This document shows positions 1-11,745 of a stretch of 64,000 nt of DNA, piece after piece. The stretch's first letter is position 1, and each line of letters begins with the position of its first letter. This DNA comes from Serilophus lunatus (lineage: Eukaryota; Chordata; Aves; Passeriformes; Eurylaimidae), in the NCBI GenBank assembly GCA_013399895.1, contig VXBA01001684.1:416973-480972 (forward strand). Direction: 5' to 3'. A program made the position numbers and the translations under genes. A model generated the notes under the pieces. It ran no database searches, was not told the origin of the DNA, and saw only the letters and a list, made by a program, of their open reading frames with translations.

Positions 1-3000
1 AGATGTTGAAATGACAGCTTTGGAGGCTGAAGTCTCCTTGTTACTCAGCAGTGGACAGAAGACACGATCATCCTGTATTTGCTTTGTTCAGGCTATTTTT
101 CATCTGTCTTCTGCAGCTGCCATTCGATTTCCAAACAGCCAAAGTTGGCAGTAAGGATTTCACAGGACACTTTAAAAATTAGATTAAAAGTGGGAAACCA
201 CTGGTATCTTTTACGTAGGAATCCATTATCAGTACCTTTTGCTTGAATCTGTGGTCTAGTAATCTAGAGGCAGAGTCTGACTTTCTGATACTCAACTACA
301 TCTTTAAAATTAACTTCATTGTTATCTGCTTTCTGTCTGAAAATGTACCTTATAACGTGGAAAACCTTGCAGACCAGTTTTGGTGTGAAAGTGTGTTTGA
401 GAAGAGACTGGAAACGATTTCCAGAAGTGAAGAAGCTGATTTGCACTTAAACAGGCTCTTTTTTCAGAAAGGAAGTTTACCTAGGGTAAACGCTTGGTGA
501 GAATGTCCTTTGAAAGGATGTTAATTGTACTTTGGTTCAAAGAACTCATTGAAATTCCTGTAATGCAATTATGTTAAGTTAGAGGAAGTTGAGGGATTGT
601 GTATTGGCAAAAATGCAGTTAGAATCCCAGTTGAAGTTATGTGTCAGAAGTGCTATTGATGATAGCATTGACACATGCCTCTGATAACTTCAAAGCCTGT
701 GCTCTCTGTATGATCCTAAGTTCACTGAGCTCAGCTAGCAAAAGGACAAACCCAGACAGAGACACCAGTCCAGACCTCCAAGAAGTGCAAATGGAGCTAT
801 GCCACTTAACAACAGCACATCAAAACCCAGCTCACCATCTTTTAACGTAGAGGATACAATGGCTGTGCTCTACCAAATGAAACCCAGCATCTATAGACCT
901 ACAGCTGTTCATCACAGACAGAAATGGATCTCTGTGACTATCTGCTTTCTCCATGCTGGTGGAAAAAATGAAATTGCTCTGTGTGAGTTTCTGAGAAAAG
1001 ATTGAGTGTAAAAGACAGCTTCCACATTGGTTTCTGAAAGCACTGAGGTTCTAAGGTTTCTGATGTCTTCTGGGCGTGAGTTCCAACCTCATGGGGGGCC
1101 ACATTCAGACAGAGTGATGGCAGGTTTTCCGTCTGTTCCACAAAGTGCTTCAGAAATAATGAAACCTGAACTGATGAAGGCACCCAGAACTTAACTTTTG
1201 GCAATAAAACTCATTACTCTATATATCACCCAGGGTTTTGCAAACTGCTGTTTAACAAAAACTTGTGCATTTTGAGTCTGCCTTGGTAGTCTCTCTCCTT
1301 TCAAACATAAATCTGATATTTTATTTCATTTCTGCTGTTTGAATGAATACCTAAAGCTGATGAAGCTCAAGCACCCCATAAGATCGTACATCCTGTTTAG
1401 ATTTGGCTATGTATGTGGAATAAGAGCAGTTTAGCAGAACTTCAAATTATAGAAATATTAATAAATGCATTATTAACCTTTGTAGGTGATTCGAAATTTT
1501 TAAAATAAGGGGGAAAACAGCTAGTTTTTTCTACTAAAGCACTTCTAATGATATAGGTTTTTTGTATTGTTTGGTATTATTTTGTCACAGAGGTTCTGCC
1601 TTTGGTTTCTGAGGCCTTTGTTTTCTTCTCTGCACACAAACTGAAACATGCAATGGTGCCTACCTCAGTCACAAGCATATTTCATATTTTTGAGAAAATT
1701 AGGGAATTGGAAAGTTGCAGAACAGTCTGGAGTTTCCCTGCAGGCAAGGCACACAGGATCTAGGAGTACAGAGTTCTGGCTTCCTTAGGAGATGTACATC
1801 CAGCCCAAGCTCTCAAATGTTAAGGGAACAAAGTCCTCATTCTCTAGTTTCAATTTCTTATTCCTGGGGTCCTCAGCACTGAATTGTGTCCATAGCACAA
1901 CTTAAAGATTAAGAGCCATGGACTTCAATGTTGGATTTCAGAATTTAGAATTTTACAAGGGAAAATTCTCCCTTCCAGTCATGTGGTCTAGGTGTGTGCA
2001 TACTCCAGAGGTGCTTATGATTTGTTATTCAGATGAATTCTCAGTGAAAAATTGTATATGTATAGTGAAGAGGAGAAAAAAAATACCTCCAATGCTGCTA
2101 TAGTGGAACTGAAAAATATAGAGTCATAGAATCCAGATGACAAAAATAGATTAATTTTTCATGTAGTGCACTGCGGTTAATCCTTGTGCTCACAGTATAC
2201 TTTACTTAGAATCACGACAGAATTCCTCCTCTGGTTTTTCTCCCTGAAATTAGCCTGTAGTGCTATGCTTCAGACTTCACAGGAACCTAAAGGTATTTGA
2301 TTTAATTTATGAGTTTTCTTCTTTGTTCATTTATTTTAATCACTGTTGATTTTCTTTCCCTTTGACTAGCCTAGATTTTTGTTCTGATACATCATTGGTT
2401 ATTATGATCTAAACTGTTCTCCACCGAATTCAGGTTCCCCTGAAGTACAACAATTTCATTTGAAAATGAGTATCATTAAATGAAGTTGCTGGATTACACC
2501 ATTTCAGAAGCAGAGTGTGCAGTTATAATTTTTTGTAATGTATATAAATGACAATTCTTATCATGCTAACACCTGAGTATTTAATGAGAATTTCTGATTT
2601 AGTATTTTTAAATATAATTATTATTTTAAATCATATGTAAATGTTTTGTGAATATTGAAATGTATTTGGTTGTTTTTTTTTTCTTTTTGGTAAAGATTAG
2701 AAATGCATTCTTTCATAATGTGCTCAAAGTTAAACCAATATATTTCACTGGAATATGTAAAATATTTGGATAATGAATATTAAAAAAAAATTGATGCTTA
2801 TTGCAAGAAAAAAATAGAATACAGTATTCCAGAAGTTGAAGCTGATATCCATGTGTATTTACTTACATAGTTATCACTTTTCAACATGCAATTACATTAA
2901 TATTTTTAGTTATTGGCTGGTTTGACATTTTGTTCTAACTCTAGACAGCCAACTATGCCTTCAGATGGGTCTCTGCCAGCTAAAAATATGGTCCTAGATA

Positions 3001-3866
3001 AGTACATACAACCTCCACATTAGTATTAGTGACACCCAGAAATAGATTGCTGTGCCAAAATATTTAACTCCAAAGGATTCTGTGGTTCATCTCTTATTAC
3101 GCTAGACACTAGCTTAATTATATGCAACAGTATGAAGCTGAACAGCCTACATATCTGAAGAGTTAATGGCTGCATTCATTAGGGAACTGCTGTCTGGTAC
3201 AGTGCTGCAGCTCCTAGAAATTCAGGAGCACAGGATATAAGGGGGAAAGGAATCTCTAGATCATGGAACCAGGTTCTCACACTATGGTGCTTTCTATGGA
3301 CAATAACATAAAGCAATACCTTCAGTTCCAGTTTAACACTGATCATTTGCTCTATGCTTACACTATCAGACGGCTGCTTCAGACTGTGAAGTCTGAAGTT
3401 CAAAATTAGAAAACTTTTCATTTAAAAATTATCATCAGTGAGTCACAGCTTTGTCTTTAACTCCATGCTGGCATGTCTAGCATGGCAATGTAAGCCTGTT
3501 CGCCTCTACCCAAAGAAACACAGTGAAGGCTCCCCTAGCAGATGGATGAAAACATTCTCAGTCTTACTAGAACAGAGTGAACACAAAACCTTCTGGTCAC
3601 TGACAGATAATCTCTCTAGTCCAAGTTTTGGATCTCTGCATGAGATGAATCAGATCTTTGATGGCAAATAAAAGCCTTGTCTGCATTGGTGGGATTGATG
3701 ATTTCCTTGTCAAAAAGCAGAGGGATATTTAATTCTTTTGCATATCAAACTCTGAATATGAGACAGTATCCTGGATGACTTACTATTTGAGAGTTTAGAG
3801 ATTTTAGAGGAAGTGGCTGCCTTGCAGGAAGGAGATTTAGAAAAAGAAGGTTTAAGATCGTTTAAG
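1..3866. other. AT-rich non-coding stretch, no gene seen
   Basis: Unique-looking AT-rich DNA. Short open frames occur on both strands (none above about 90 codons), but none resembles a known protein family and none has convincing splice context. I see no CR1 or LTR signature. A short stretch near 2120 resembles the CR1 terminal octamer but has no CR1 body beside it. This fits intergenic or intronic DNA. Confidence 0.6.
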
Positions 3867-3920
3867 NNNNNNNNNNNNNNNNNNNNNNNNNNNNNNNNNN
3901 NNNNNNNNNNNNNNNNNNNN
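3867..3920. other. assembly gap (54 N)
   Basis: A run of 54 undetermined bases. The flanks are ordinary AT-rich sequence with no obvious repeat at either edge, so the cause of the gap cannot be told from the window. Confidence 0.99.
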
Positions 3921-4695
3921 GTTTTACACCATATATTACTTTTGCAAGTTCCACTCACATAAGTCATAAAGTTGCAGGAACACATTTTAATCACAATGGA
4001 TTTTTCATCTCCCTTTGTCTCTGCTTAAACTATTAATTCTGAGATAGGTGAACTGTTGTTTGTTGTGTCAATATTGGTGAACCAGTGTTCCCAATATTTT
4101 TGTACTGTGCACACAAAGAGTAATGTCCTGCGAGCAGGAGATGCTCTTGGGAATACTTCAGCCCTGGCAGTTAAAGGTTTCATCAATATTGCTTCACTGA
4201 GGACAAAACATTCAACAGCATTTGACTTGTGGAGTTCCCAAAAGATCATTTTATTCCAAATCTAAGGTGAGAGAACTTTTGCTTTTAAACCACTGTGCCA
4301 GGTAGTTGAAGCAAAAAATGTTATAAAGGCAGCATTTACTTATCTGGATTCCTCAAACTTTTCTGCCACTGTTTATAATGGAATAATCTGGTGCTCAAAA
4401 AATGTGAAAAAACCCTTTACAGAAAGCAGTAGAAAGACATTTTATGTTCCTTTTTACTGATTATTTTCCTTGATGCTAGGAAACAATTATTTTAAGTGGA
4501 TTACTTCCAAAGAATAACTTAATTTGATAATAAAACAAATACTACTTTTGCATTTATTGATGAACCAAGCAAGGTAATTGGATTTATTACTTCTGAATCT
4601 ATGAGTAATCCTGTTTCCAAATCACATATGTATTTCCTCCTCTGCTTTTATGTTTGTTGGGAGATGACACTTATTTATTCCTCTTTCTGGCAGAA
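3921..4695. other. AT-rich non-coding stretch
   Basis: Nothing recognisable. Open frames on both strands across 4025-4265 are mirror images over the same bases and show no family similarity. Confidence 0.55.
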
Positions 4696-4755
4696 ATATA
4701 TATATATATATATAGTTTTGGGTTTTTGGTTTTTTTGGTTTGTTTTGTTTTTTTA
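4696..4755. repeat. TA microsatellite followed by T/G-rich tract
   Basis: An uninterrupted alternating AT run covers 4696-4714. A low-complexity T and G rich segment follows to about 4755. It is a simple repeat with no sign of a larger element around it. Confidence 0.9.
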
Positions 4756-7700
4756 CATCAGGACAGCAACAGTCTTGTGCACAGCTTCCAAGCTTGAAAT
4801 AGAGCTAATTTATACTTAACACAATATACATCCTTGTTGGACAAAAACAAGTTTCAGTAATTCTGAATAGCTAAAAATGCTTGCATTAATATCTACCATA
4901 TGCATGGTAACCGTGGAAAAGTTTTAACAATGTTATGATGCTGTTTTATACTACTCTATAGTAGGTACCTGGAAGCTGAGAGGCCTTTGGGACATATTAC
5001 CCAGGCTGGTATATAGGAGATGCCTTTGATAGGCATATACATCTAGCCTGCAGAGGGGCCGTGCCAAGTGTTGTTGACATTTCTCCTCTCTCTGTTTTTT
5101 AGCTTGATACTACAAATCCACCATGCTAAGTGTTTAGAAGATTATGGATTATATTAGACATAATAAAATCACAAAAGATTTTTCAGCTAACTGAATTAAA
5201 TTTGTTTTTTTAGTAGTGATTAGTCCTGCAGCATCTAAGAACTCTTTTCATTTAGAGATCTTACATCATTTTGCAAACATTCAGTAAACCTAGACTCTAT
5301 TTAAACATTTCATTTGTTTTACAAGGATTGTCTGCACCTATAATGGTCTATCAAGATATCTATATCCACTCATATTAATATATTTCTGAAGTGGAAATGT
5401 AAGTTCCATTAGAAAACTGTTCTTTTGGTACTGAATAAAATCTGTTCTTTGAGGAACTATGTCTGTATATCTGGTTTACAGTGTGATTCTTTTCACACCC
5501 CTGTTCCTCTCAGTATTGCCAACTAAACTTTTAAGAATAGAGCAAATGATGAACTGAAAGTGCTAAAGAAGCTCATTCAGCCTCAGACTATTTTCTTCTG
5601 TAAAGAGGACACTTGCGTTCAAAATACAATATTGTATTGATGGGATTCATTTATCAGCACAGACCTTTGGTTCCATTGATAAAGATGGAAATCTGTAACA
5701 TTTCCCAGCTTCACCACCTTTACTCTCTACATCAGATTTGGCCTCTTGCCTGATAAAATGTTACTTAAAAATGGATTTCCATAGTTGAATGAACACATCT
5801 GTACAGCTTGAATGGAAGAGCCAGCTTCTGTCATTTGGAACTGTAAAAAAATGGCATCTGCTGAAATTCACACCTTTCTGTTAGCCATCATGGTTTCACT
5901 ATGCATCTCATAATATTTAGGTATTTTTCCTGGTCTGACAATGTAAGGCATGTTCTTTAATGGTGGTCAGCAGAGAATGATAATGATTCATTTGGGATTT
6001 TCTGGGTTTCTGGGCTACCAAGCCCCATTTTGGCTTACAGTAGAAACATTTCAATCCAGGTTTTACATTTGCAGTTGTCATTTGAAACCAGTGCTGCACT
6101 TTCATATTTATTTTTCAAATGAGAACAGAATGTGGTGCTTGAACTGAAATTACATTCTGAAGTGAAACAGAGGAAGGGAGAAGGAAAGGCATATTATTTT
6201 CTAGCAAAAGCATGCTATGGGCTTTGTGGTTACTGTGGCAAAGTTTGTTCCTGCTGAGTCTACTAAGAGACTCTAATCCTGTATCTGTGTTGCCCTGATT
6301 CTTACTGCATTTTTCTCCATGCTTCCTTCCATGAAGTGACAGAAAAAGGCAGATCTTTTGGACTCTCCTCCTAAGGCTCTTCTCGCTTCCTCTGTTGCTC
6401 TCAGAAAGGGTCTATTACTGACCGTCTCAGGGCATTACAGGGCTTTCTTGCATCACTTCCAATGCATTCCTTGTTTCTGGTCACCCAGGACAAATATGCT
6501 GCGTTTGATTTCTGTCTCAGGTCACTCGTCTCACAGCTATGTGTCAGGTCAGTGCCAGTGAGTTGTCTTGCATGGAAGAGCTTTGTTATACAGGCTGGTG
6601 GGTCAAGTTTCACATGTTGAAAAGGAGTCGGTGTAAAGACAAAGAGAAAGAGCATATGTTTTAATGCCAGTAATGAAAAAACTACCACATCAACTACACA
6701 GCATGAACATCTTTATCCAGCTGTGTTTATATATTATTTTCATTAATTATGGTTATTTTATCACTTGACACAAATAAGGATTTATTTTTTTACTAGGTTG
6801 CCTTTTTATAGATCCATTTTTCTTCCAAAGAATAATATTTGCCACCACCCCACCTCCACATACACACCTTAACTGGCCAGTGATACGTCACTTTAAAAAA
6901 AAATTTCAGAATGGAGCCCTGCATCTTTGGATCATCACTTATGAAAGAAGACACCTTTTTCTTCTGTCCATTATGAATTAAAATAAAATTGCTTATAATC
7001 CATCCTTGTGGCCAAATTTATACCTGGCATCATAGTGCAGGAAGCAACATAATTGCACCATGGATGAACTTAGTCTCAAGAGTTTAGTTGTGCTTTGAAA
7101 GCTTTCTGATGTATTGTTGTACTTTATTTATAATTTTTGTTTTATTTTGTTTTGCTTTTTAGTACTAAGGCTGTTTGAGAGCTGTGTTAGTAACATGAAC
7201 TTTCCAACATTGACTGCAACTGGAGCAGAACCCTAATAAAACTAATGGCATTTTAGCCTCTGTCAAAGTGTATAACCAGCAAAAAATAGTTATTTTTTAG
7301 AGATATGCATTTTGAGAGATCGGAAGTACTTGTGCATGTATTGACTACAGGGAAGCTTTTTGAATTCAGACAAATACATTTCACACAATTCATTTCAAGG
7401 CTGGTTCATTTTATCTGCATGTCTCCTGTGCCAAGTGGGAACATTAGTCCTCTTTAAAAAATGATGGGGGATAATAAATGCTCCAGGCATTTGTTTTGCT
7501 GAAATGAAGTAATGGCAGAGAAGCATATGGTGAAATATATTTTTAATTACTTTTCAAAAATGTTAAATGTTTTTTCCTTATTTTCATATTTAATGTTCTT
7601 GATCAAGCTTGCTAAATAGGCAGCTCTTATGGAACACACTACTTTGTGCAATAACACATGACTAATTTTATGGGCAGTATTGTACATCCCTGTGTGTCAG

Positions 7701-10092
7701 CCCTATATTAGCTTTAAAACTTCGTTTATGATCCTTTGTGCCATCCAAGGAAGCTGGGATTGTGAGGGGGCTGTTTTCCTCCTTTTACATTTTTTTTTCC
7801 TCTAAGCCCACAGCTCTCAACACCTTTGTGGAGAGGTTTTGTTTTCTTATATTTTCATTTGTGCATGCAAAGCAGGAAATACGAGTCTCTTCTGCTAGAC
7901 TAAACAAAAGGAAATCCACCTGGGACTGAGAGGAGACACTAGTCTCCCTTTTAGCAACTTCACTTCTAACTCACCCTTCTATCCCCTGCCGTCATCTCCT
8001 TCCCTGTAGCACAGGCTCCACACTAAAGCAAAGTGAACACAAACAAAGGACACCTGTTCCCAGCCCTACTAAAGAGAAAAAAGCTGCTAGTGCCTAAAGG
8101 CTAAAGCTGAGCTAAATGTATTATGGCTACAGGTGGTGTCTAGGCTGCAGATATACATGTGCCAGGGAAATATGAGCCTATTGCACTGTCAGGCAAATAG
8201 CAACTAAAAAGCAAGTTACATCAGAGGAGGATGGCAGGTGGAAAACAAGATACGATTGCCACCACTTGTCTTTATATATATGTCATCTTTTTGGGGTATA
8301 TACAAGTGTTCTTTCAATACAAAATATTAAAAACAAAGTAAAAAATTTGATAATTTGCTGTCAACACTTACAGCACTTGTTACAGATCTGGCACAAATTT
8401 TTTTTCTGAAGATGTCATGGTCATCACTGATATGAGTGGATGGATACTTCTTGTAGCATGCCCTGGTGATCAACAGTCCCAGGCTATTTCAGACCAGTGA
8501 GTCCTTTCCAGAGCTGAGAACTCCTCACGGAAACTGCTCGGCAACTGTCACATTCTTTTTCAGCTTGAGTGGCTTTTCTTCTTACAGCCATGGCAGTGTG
8601 GCAGAAAGGAGATGGGATAGCACTCTCGCATGTCCAGTGCTTCCTTTCTCACTGCTAGTGATTCAGAGGATTAAATCAGCAGGATATAAAGCAACAGATG
8701 GGGATTTCATTCATTCTCCGTGCTTTGAAAACAGACTCATGAGAAATATATCCATTGTTATTATTGTGACCTTCAAGGCGGTGAATACAGATTTCAGTTT
8801 GATATAGGAGGGGGATGTCTCTGAGTCTGGGACAGTGGCCACCACTGTGGAGAGAAACACTGTGCTGGTATTTTATCCACGTCATTCAAGCAAAAAGCTG
8901 TTTTGTAACAAAGGTCAGTGCATTGGAGATGTACAAGATACTCCTGTTTTTCTCCACCTCTTCCCTTTCCCACTGGGGCCCAGTGCAGAAAGCAGAAGTT
9001 GAGGGGGTGGCAGTAGGAGAGGTGATCCCCAAGTATGGCTCCTGTGATAAGCTGCTGACATCTCAGGCCTGCCCCTGCTACTGGGAAAAAAATCTGACAA
9101 ATAAACAGAAAAGACGAGCAAAAAGTTGCCTGTGGGAGAAGCAAGGTCATGTCAGTCGATGACTTGGCTCCCATGCTGCCCGAAGCTGTGGAGGGGAAAC
9201 AGGCTGGTTCTGAGGCAAATGATACAATTTTTAGGACACGGTTTTGTGGCAGAAAAGGGAACCATAGGCTTTCAAACTCTGATCAATGGGGCAGCCTCGT
9301 GTGGGTGGTCTCCAAGAGGTAGGAGAGGATTTCTCACAGTTCCTTTTCTTCCCAGGTTGCTTGTGAGAGGGTCCTTGGCAAACTTAAGGCTTCAGCCTTG
9401 GGGTGAGGAAAAAAGGAAACAGTCTCCAGAAGTGGTCCCATTCCTTCCAGGATTCATAACCTGGGAGTGCTGTGAAGCTTTCAGAACCCTGCTGTGAGAG
9501 AGGATGTTAGATTTTCCAGAGTCTTCGCTTTTAATCTCCACGTGTGAAAAATTGGGTCAGTTGTGCATGGCCAGAGACAGCAGCTCCCCTTACACTGTAG
9601 CTTGTGTACTGGAGATAACACTTCCTATACATCAAGGTGAGCTGTAAAAAATGACGAAAGCTGTGAAGTTCAGCTTGCAAGGAAACTGTTATCCTGTATG
9701 TGTATTTTTTTTAGGAAACAAAAAAAATATCCGCATTCCGTTTTGTCAATCTTTTAAAACCCCTGACAGGGATGTGAATGTTTCTCAAGTGCTATTACAT
9801 GTCACGATTATAATTTGTTCTTTTTGAAGAGGGTGATGTCTAAGTCATTTCTGATGATTACATTTCCTTGGTCTATATTTATTCAGAAGTCACTTTTTTA
9901 AACCTGAGAACTGTTTCCAAACAGTATGCATAAATTATTAGTACTGCTTTCAGTCATGCATTTTATATGTATTCCCTTTAGATGTTAGTCTAGATGTAAA
10001 GACAATGCCCTACCTGGTGCATAAAGAACAGTTCTTAAATGCTGCTGCAGCTGAAAGATTTAGAATGATTCAAAGATAAGACCAATCAGTTT
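4756..10092. other. long non-coding stretch, no gene seen
   Basis: About 5.3 kb of mostly AT-rich unique sequence. The segment 8460-9500 is somewhat less AT-rich and has open frames of 113-126 codons on both strands. They overlap each other in opposing frames, lack recognisable domains, and behave like chance frames. No promoter, RNA gene or mobile element could be supported. Confidence 0.55.
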
Positions 10093-11745
10093 TCATAGAA
10101 TCATAAAAACAGAGAGTGATTTGTGTTGGAAGGGGCCTTAAAGATCATGTAGTTCCAGCCCTGCTGCCATGGGCAGGGACACCTTCCACTAGATGAGGTC
10201 GCTCAGTGTGTCATCCAACCTGGCCTTAAACACTTCCAGGGATGGAGCATTCACAACTTTTCTATAAGGTTTCTATAAGGTTTTTCTATAAGGTTTCCCC
10301 ATAATCTTCTCTTTTCCAGGCTGAAGAGCCCCAGCTCTCTCAGCCTGTTTTCAGAGCAAAAGTGCTCTAATCCTCTGATCAACTCTGTAGCCTTTCACAG
10401 GACTCTCCCCAAAAGGTCCATATCCTTCTTATGTTGGGGATGCCAGAGCCTGATATAGTACTCTGTGTGGGATCTCACAAGAGCAGAATAGAGGGACAGA
10501 ATTACTTCCTGTGTTCTGCTGGCCTCACTGTGCACCTTCAGATTCCTTAGATGTTTTGAACTTGATCTTCTTCTACGTTAGGTAGTTCTTCGTTATTTCA
10601 GTTCCTGTCTCTGTCTTCTAAAATTGGGAAGTGTGGCTGGAGCACTTGCCAGTGAAGATTGAGGCAAAAGAATCACAGAGTACCTCAGATTTCTGCATAT
10701 TCCACGTAATAAAGTCTCCCATTTCCTTCTGGAGAGGGATAACATTTTTTCTAACCTTTCTTTTATGACTGACACATCTGTAGAAGCTTTTCTTTCTGCT
10801 CTTGATGTCCCTGTCCAGATTTAATTCTGTCAGGGCTTTAGCTTTCCCAATATGCTCTCTGGCTGTTCAGACAATTTCTCTGTATTTCTCTTAGGCTATC
10901 TGCCCTTGCTTCTACCTTCAGTAGGCTTCCTTTTTGTGTGTGAGTTTGTACACAAGCTCCTCGTTCATCCATGCAGGCCTCCTAATGGAGGCCCTACTTC
11001 CTCTTCGTTGGGAAGCATTGCTCCTGAGCTTGGAGGAGGACATCTTTGAATATTAACCAGCTTTCTGGGGCATCTCTTTACTCTGAGGATTTATTCTCTG
11101 ATACCCTACCAAGCAGACCCCTGAAGAGGCCAAATTCTACTCTTCTGAAGTTCAGGGTAGTGAACTTGCTGTGTGCCTTCCTCACTGTCCTGAGGATCTC
11201 AAATGCCACCATTTCATGGCTACTGCAGTCAAGGCTGGCCCAGAGCCACTGCCCACCAGCCTCTCCTTGTGGTGAGAACAAGGTCCAGTACAGCACCTCT
11301 CCTTATTGCCTTCTCTGTCACTTGGAGAAGGAAGTGCATTCCTGGGTTGTGTATGACCTGTTGTGTTGTCCCTCCAACAGAGGACAAGGTGGTTAAAGAA
11401 CCCCAGGAAGACCAGATCTTATAAATGTGAGGCTGCTCTTATCTGTCTATAGGGGGCCTCAGGCACTCAGTCTTCCTGGTCGGCAGCCTGTAGCAGACCC
11501 CCACTATTGTATCACTTGTACCTGCCCTCCCTTTAATCCTGACCCACAAGCTCCCAGTTTTCTTGTCGTGCATCCCCAGGCAGAATTCCATGCATTCCAG
11601 CTGGTCACTGATGTAGAGGACAACACCTCATACTTGTTCCCCTTGCCCGCCTTAAAGAGCCTGTATCCTTTTCCAATGTTCCAGCCACAGGAGGCATGCC
11701 ATTTCTTCTCTGTGATGCCAATAGGATCGTAGCTCTGCATGTGTG
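10093..11745 (-). mobile_element. CR1 LINE, minus strand, with EN and linker but RT core deleted
   Basis: A non-LTR retrotransposon fragment read right to left. Its 3' end at 10093 carries the inverted CR1 terminal octamer (tcatagaatcata), followed by the CR1 3' region to about 10525. From about 10530 to 11731 the minus strand encodes CR1 ORF2 endonuclease and EN-RT linker. Visible matches are YDPIGITE near 11731, GYRLF just after it, SHEMVAFEILR near 11221-11189, and FGLFRGLLGRV near 11130. Between the C-terminal RT part and the N-terminal RT/linker part the text jumps directly at about 10522-10534, so the central RT, including the expected catalytic FADD motif, is missing. Frameshifts and stops break the rest. 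A second small deletion scar lies at 10258-10300. The 5' boundary near 11745 is where similarity fades. It is a dead copy with no coding capacity. Confidence 0.88.
10258..10300. repeat. triplicated 12-bp motif at a CR1 internal deletion
   Basis: Three near-perfect copies of ttctataaggtt sit inside the CR1 3' region. In CR1 a single ctataaggt-like motif normally lies several hundred bases from the preceding 'cattcacaactt' text. Here the two are adjacent, so intervening CR1 sequence has been lost and the motif multiplied at the junction. Confidence 0.7.

Noticed and set aside
2115..2160. CR1-like octamer text (gtcatagaatcc)
   Set aside because: No CR1 body follows on either side, so a short chance match is more likely.
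8466..9497. Cluster of 113-126 codon frames on both strands
   Set aside because: They overlap in opposing directions, show no family similarity, and lack splice or promoter context.
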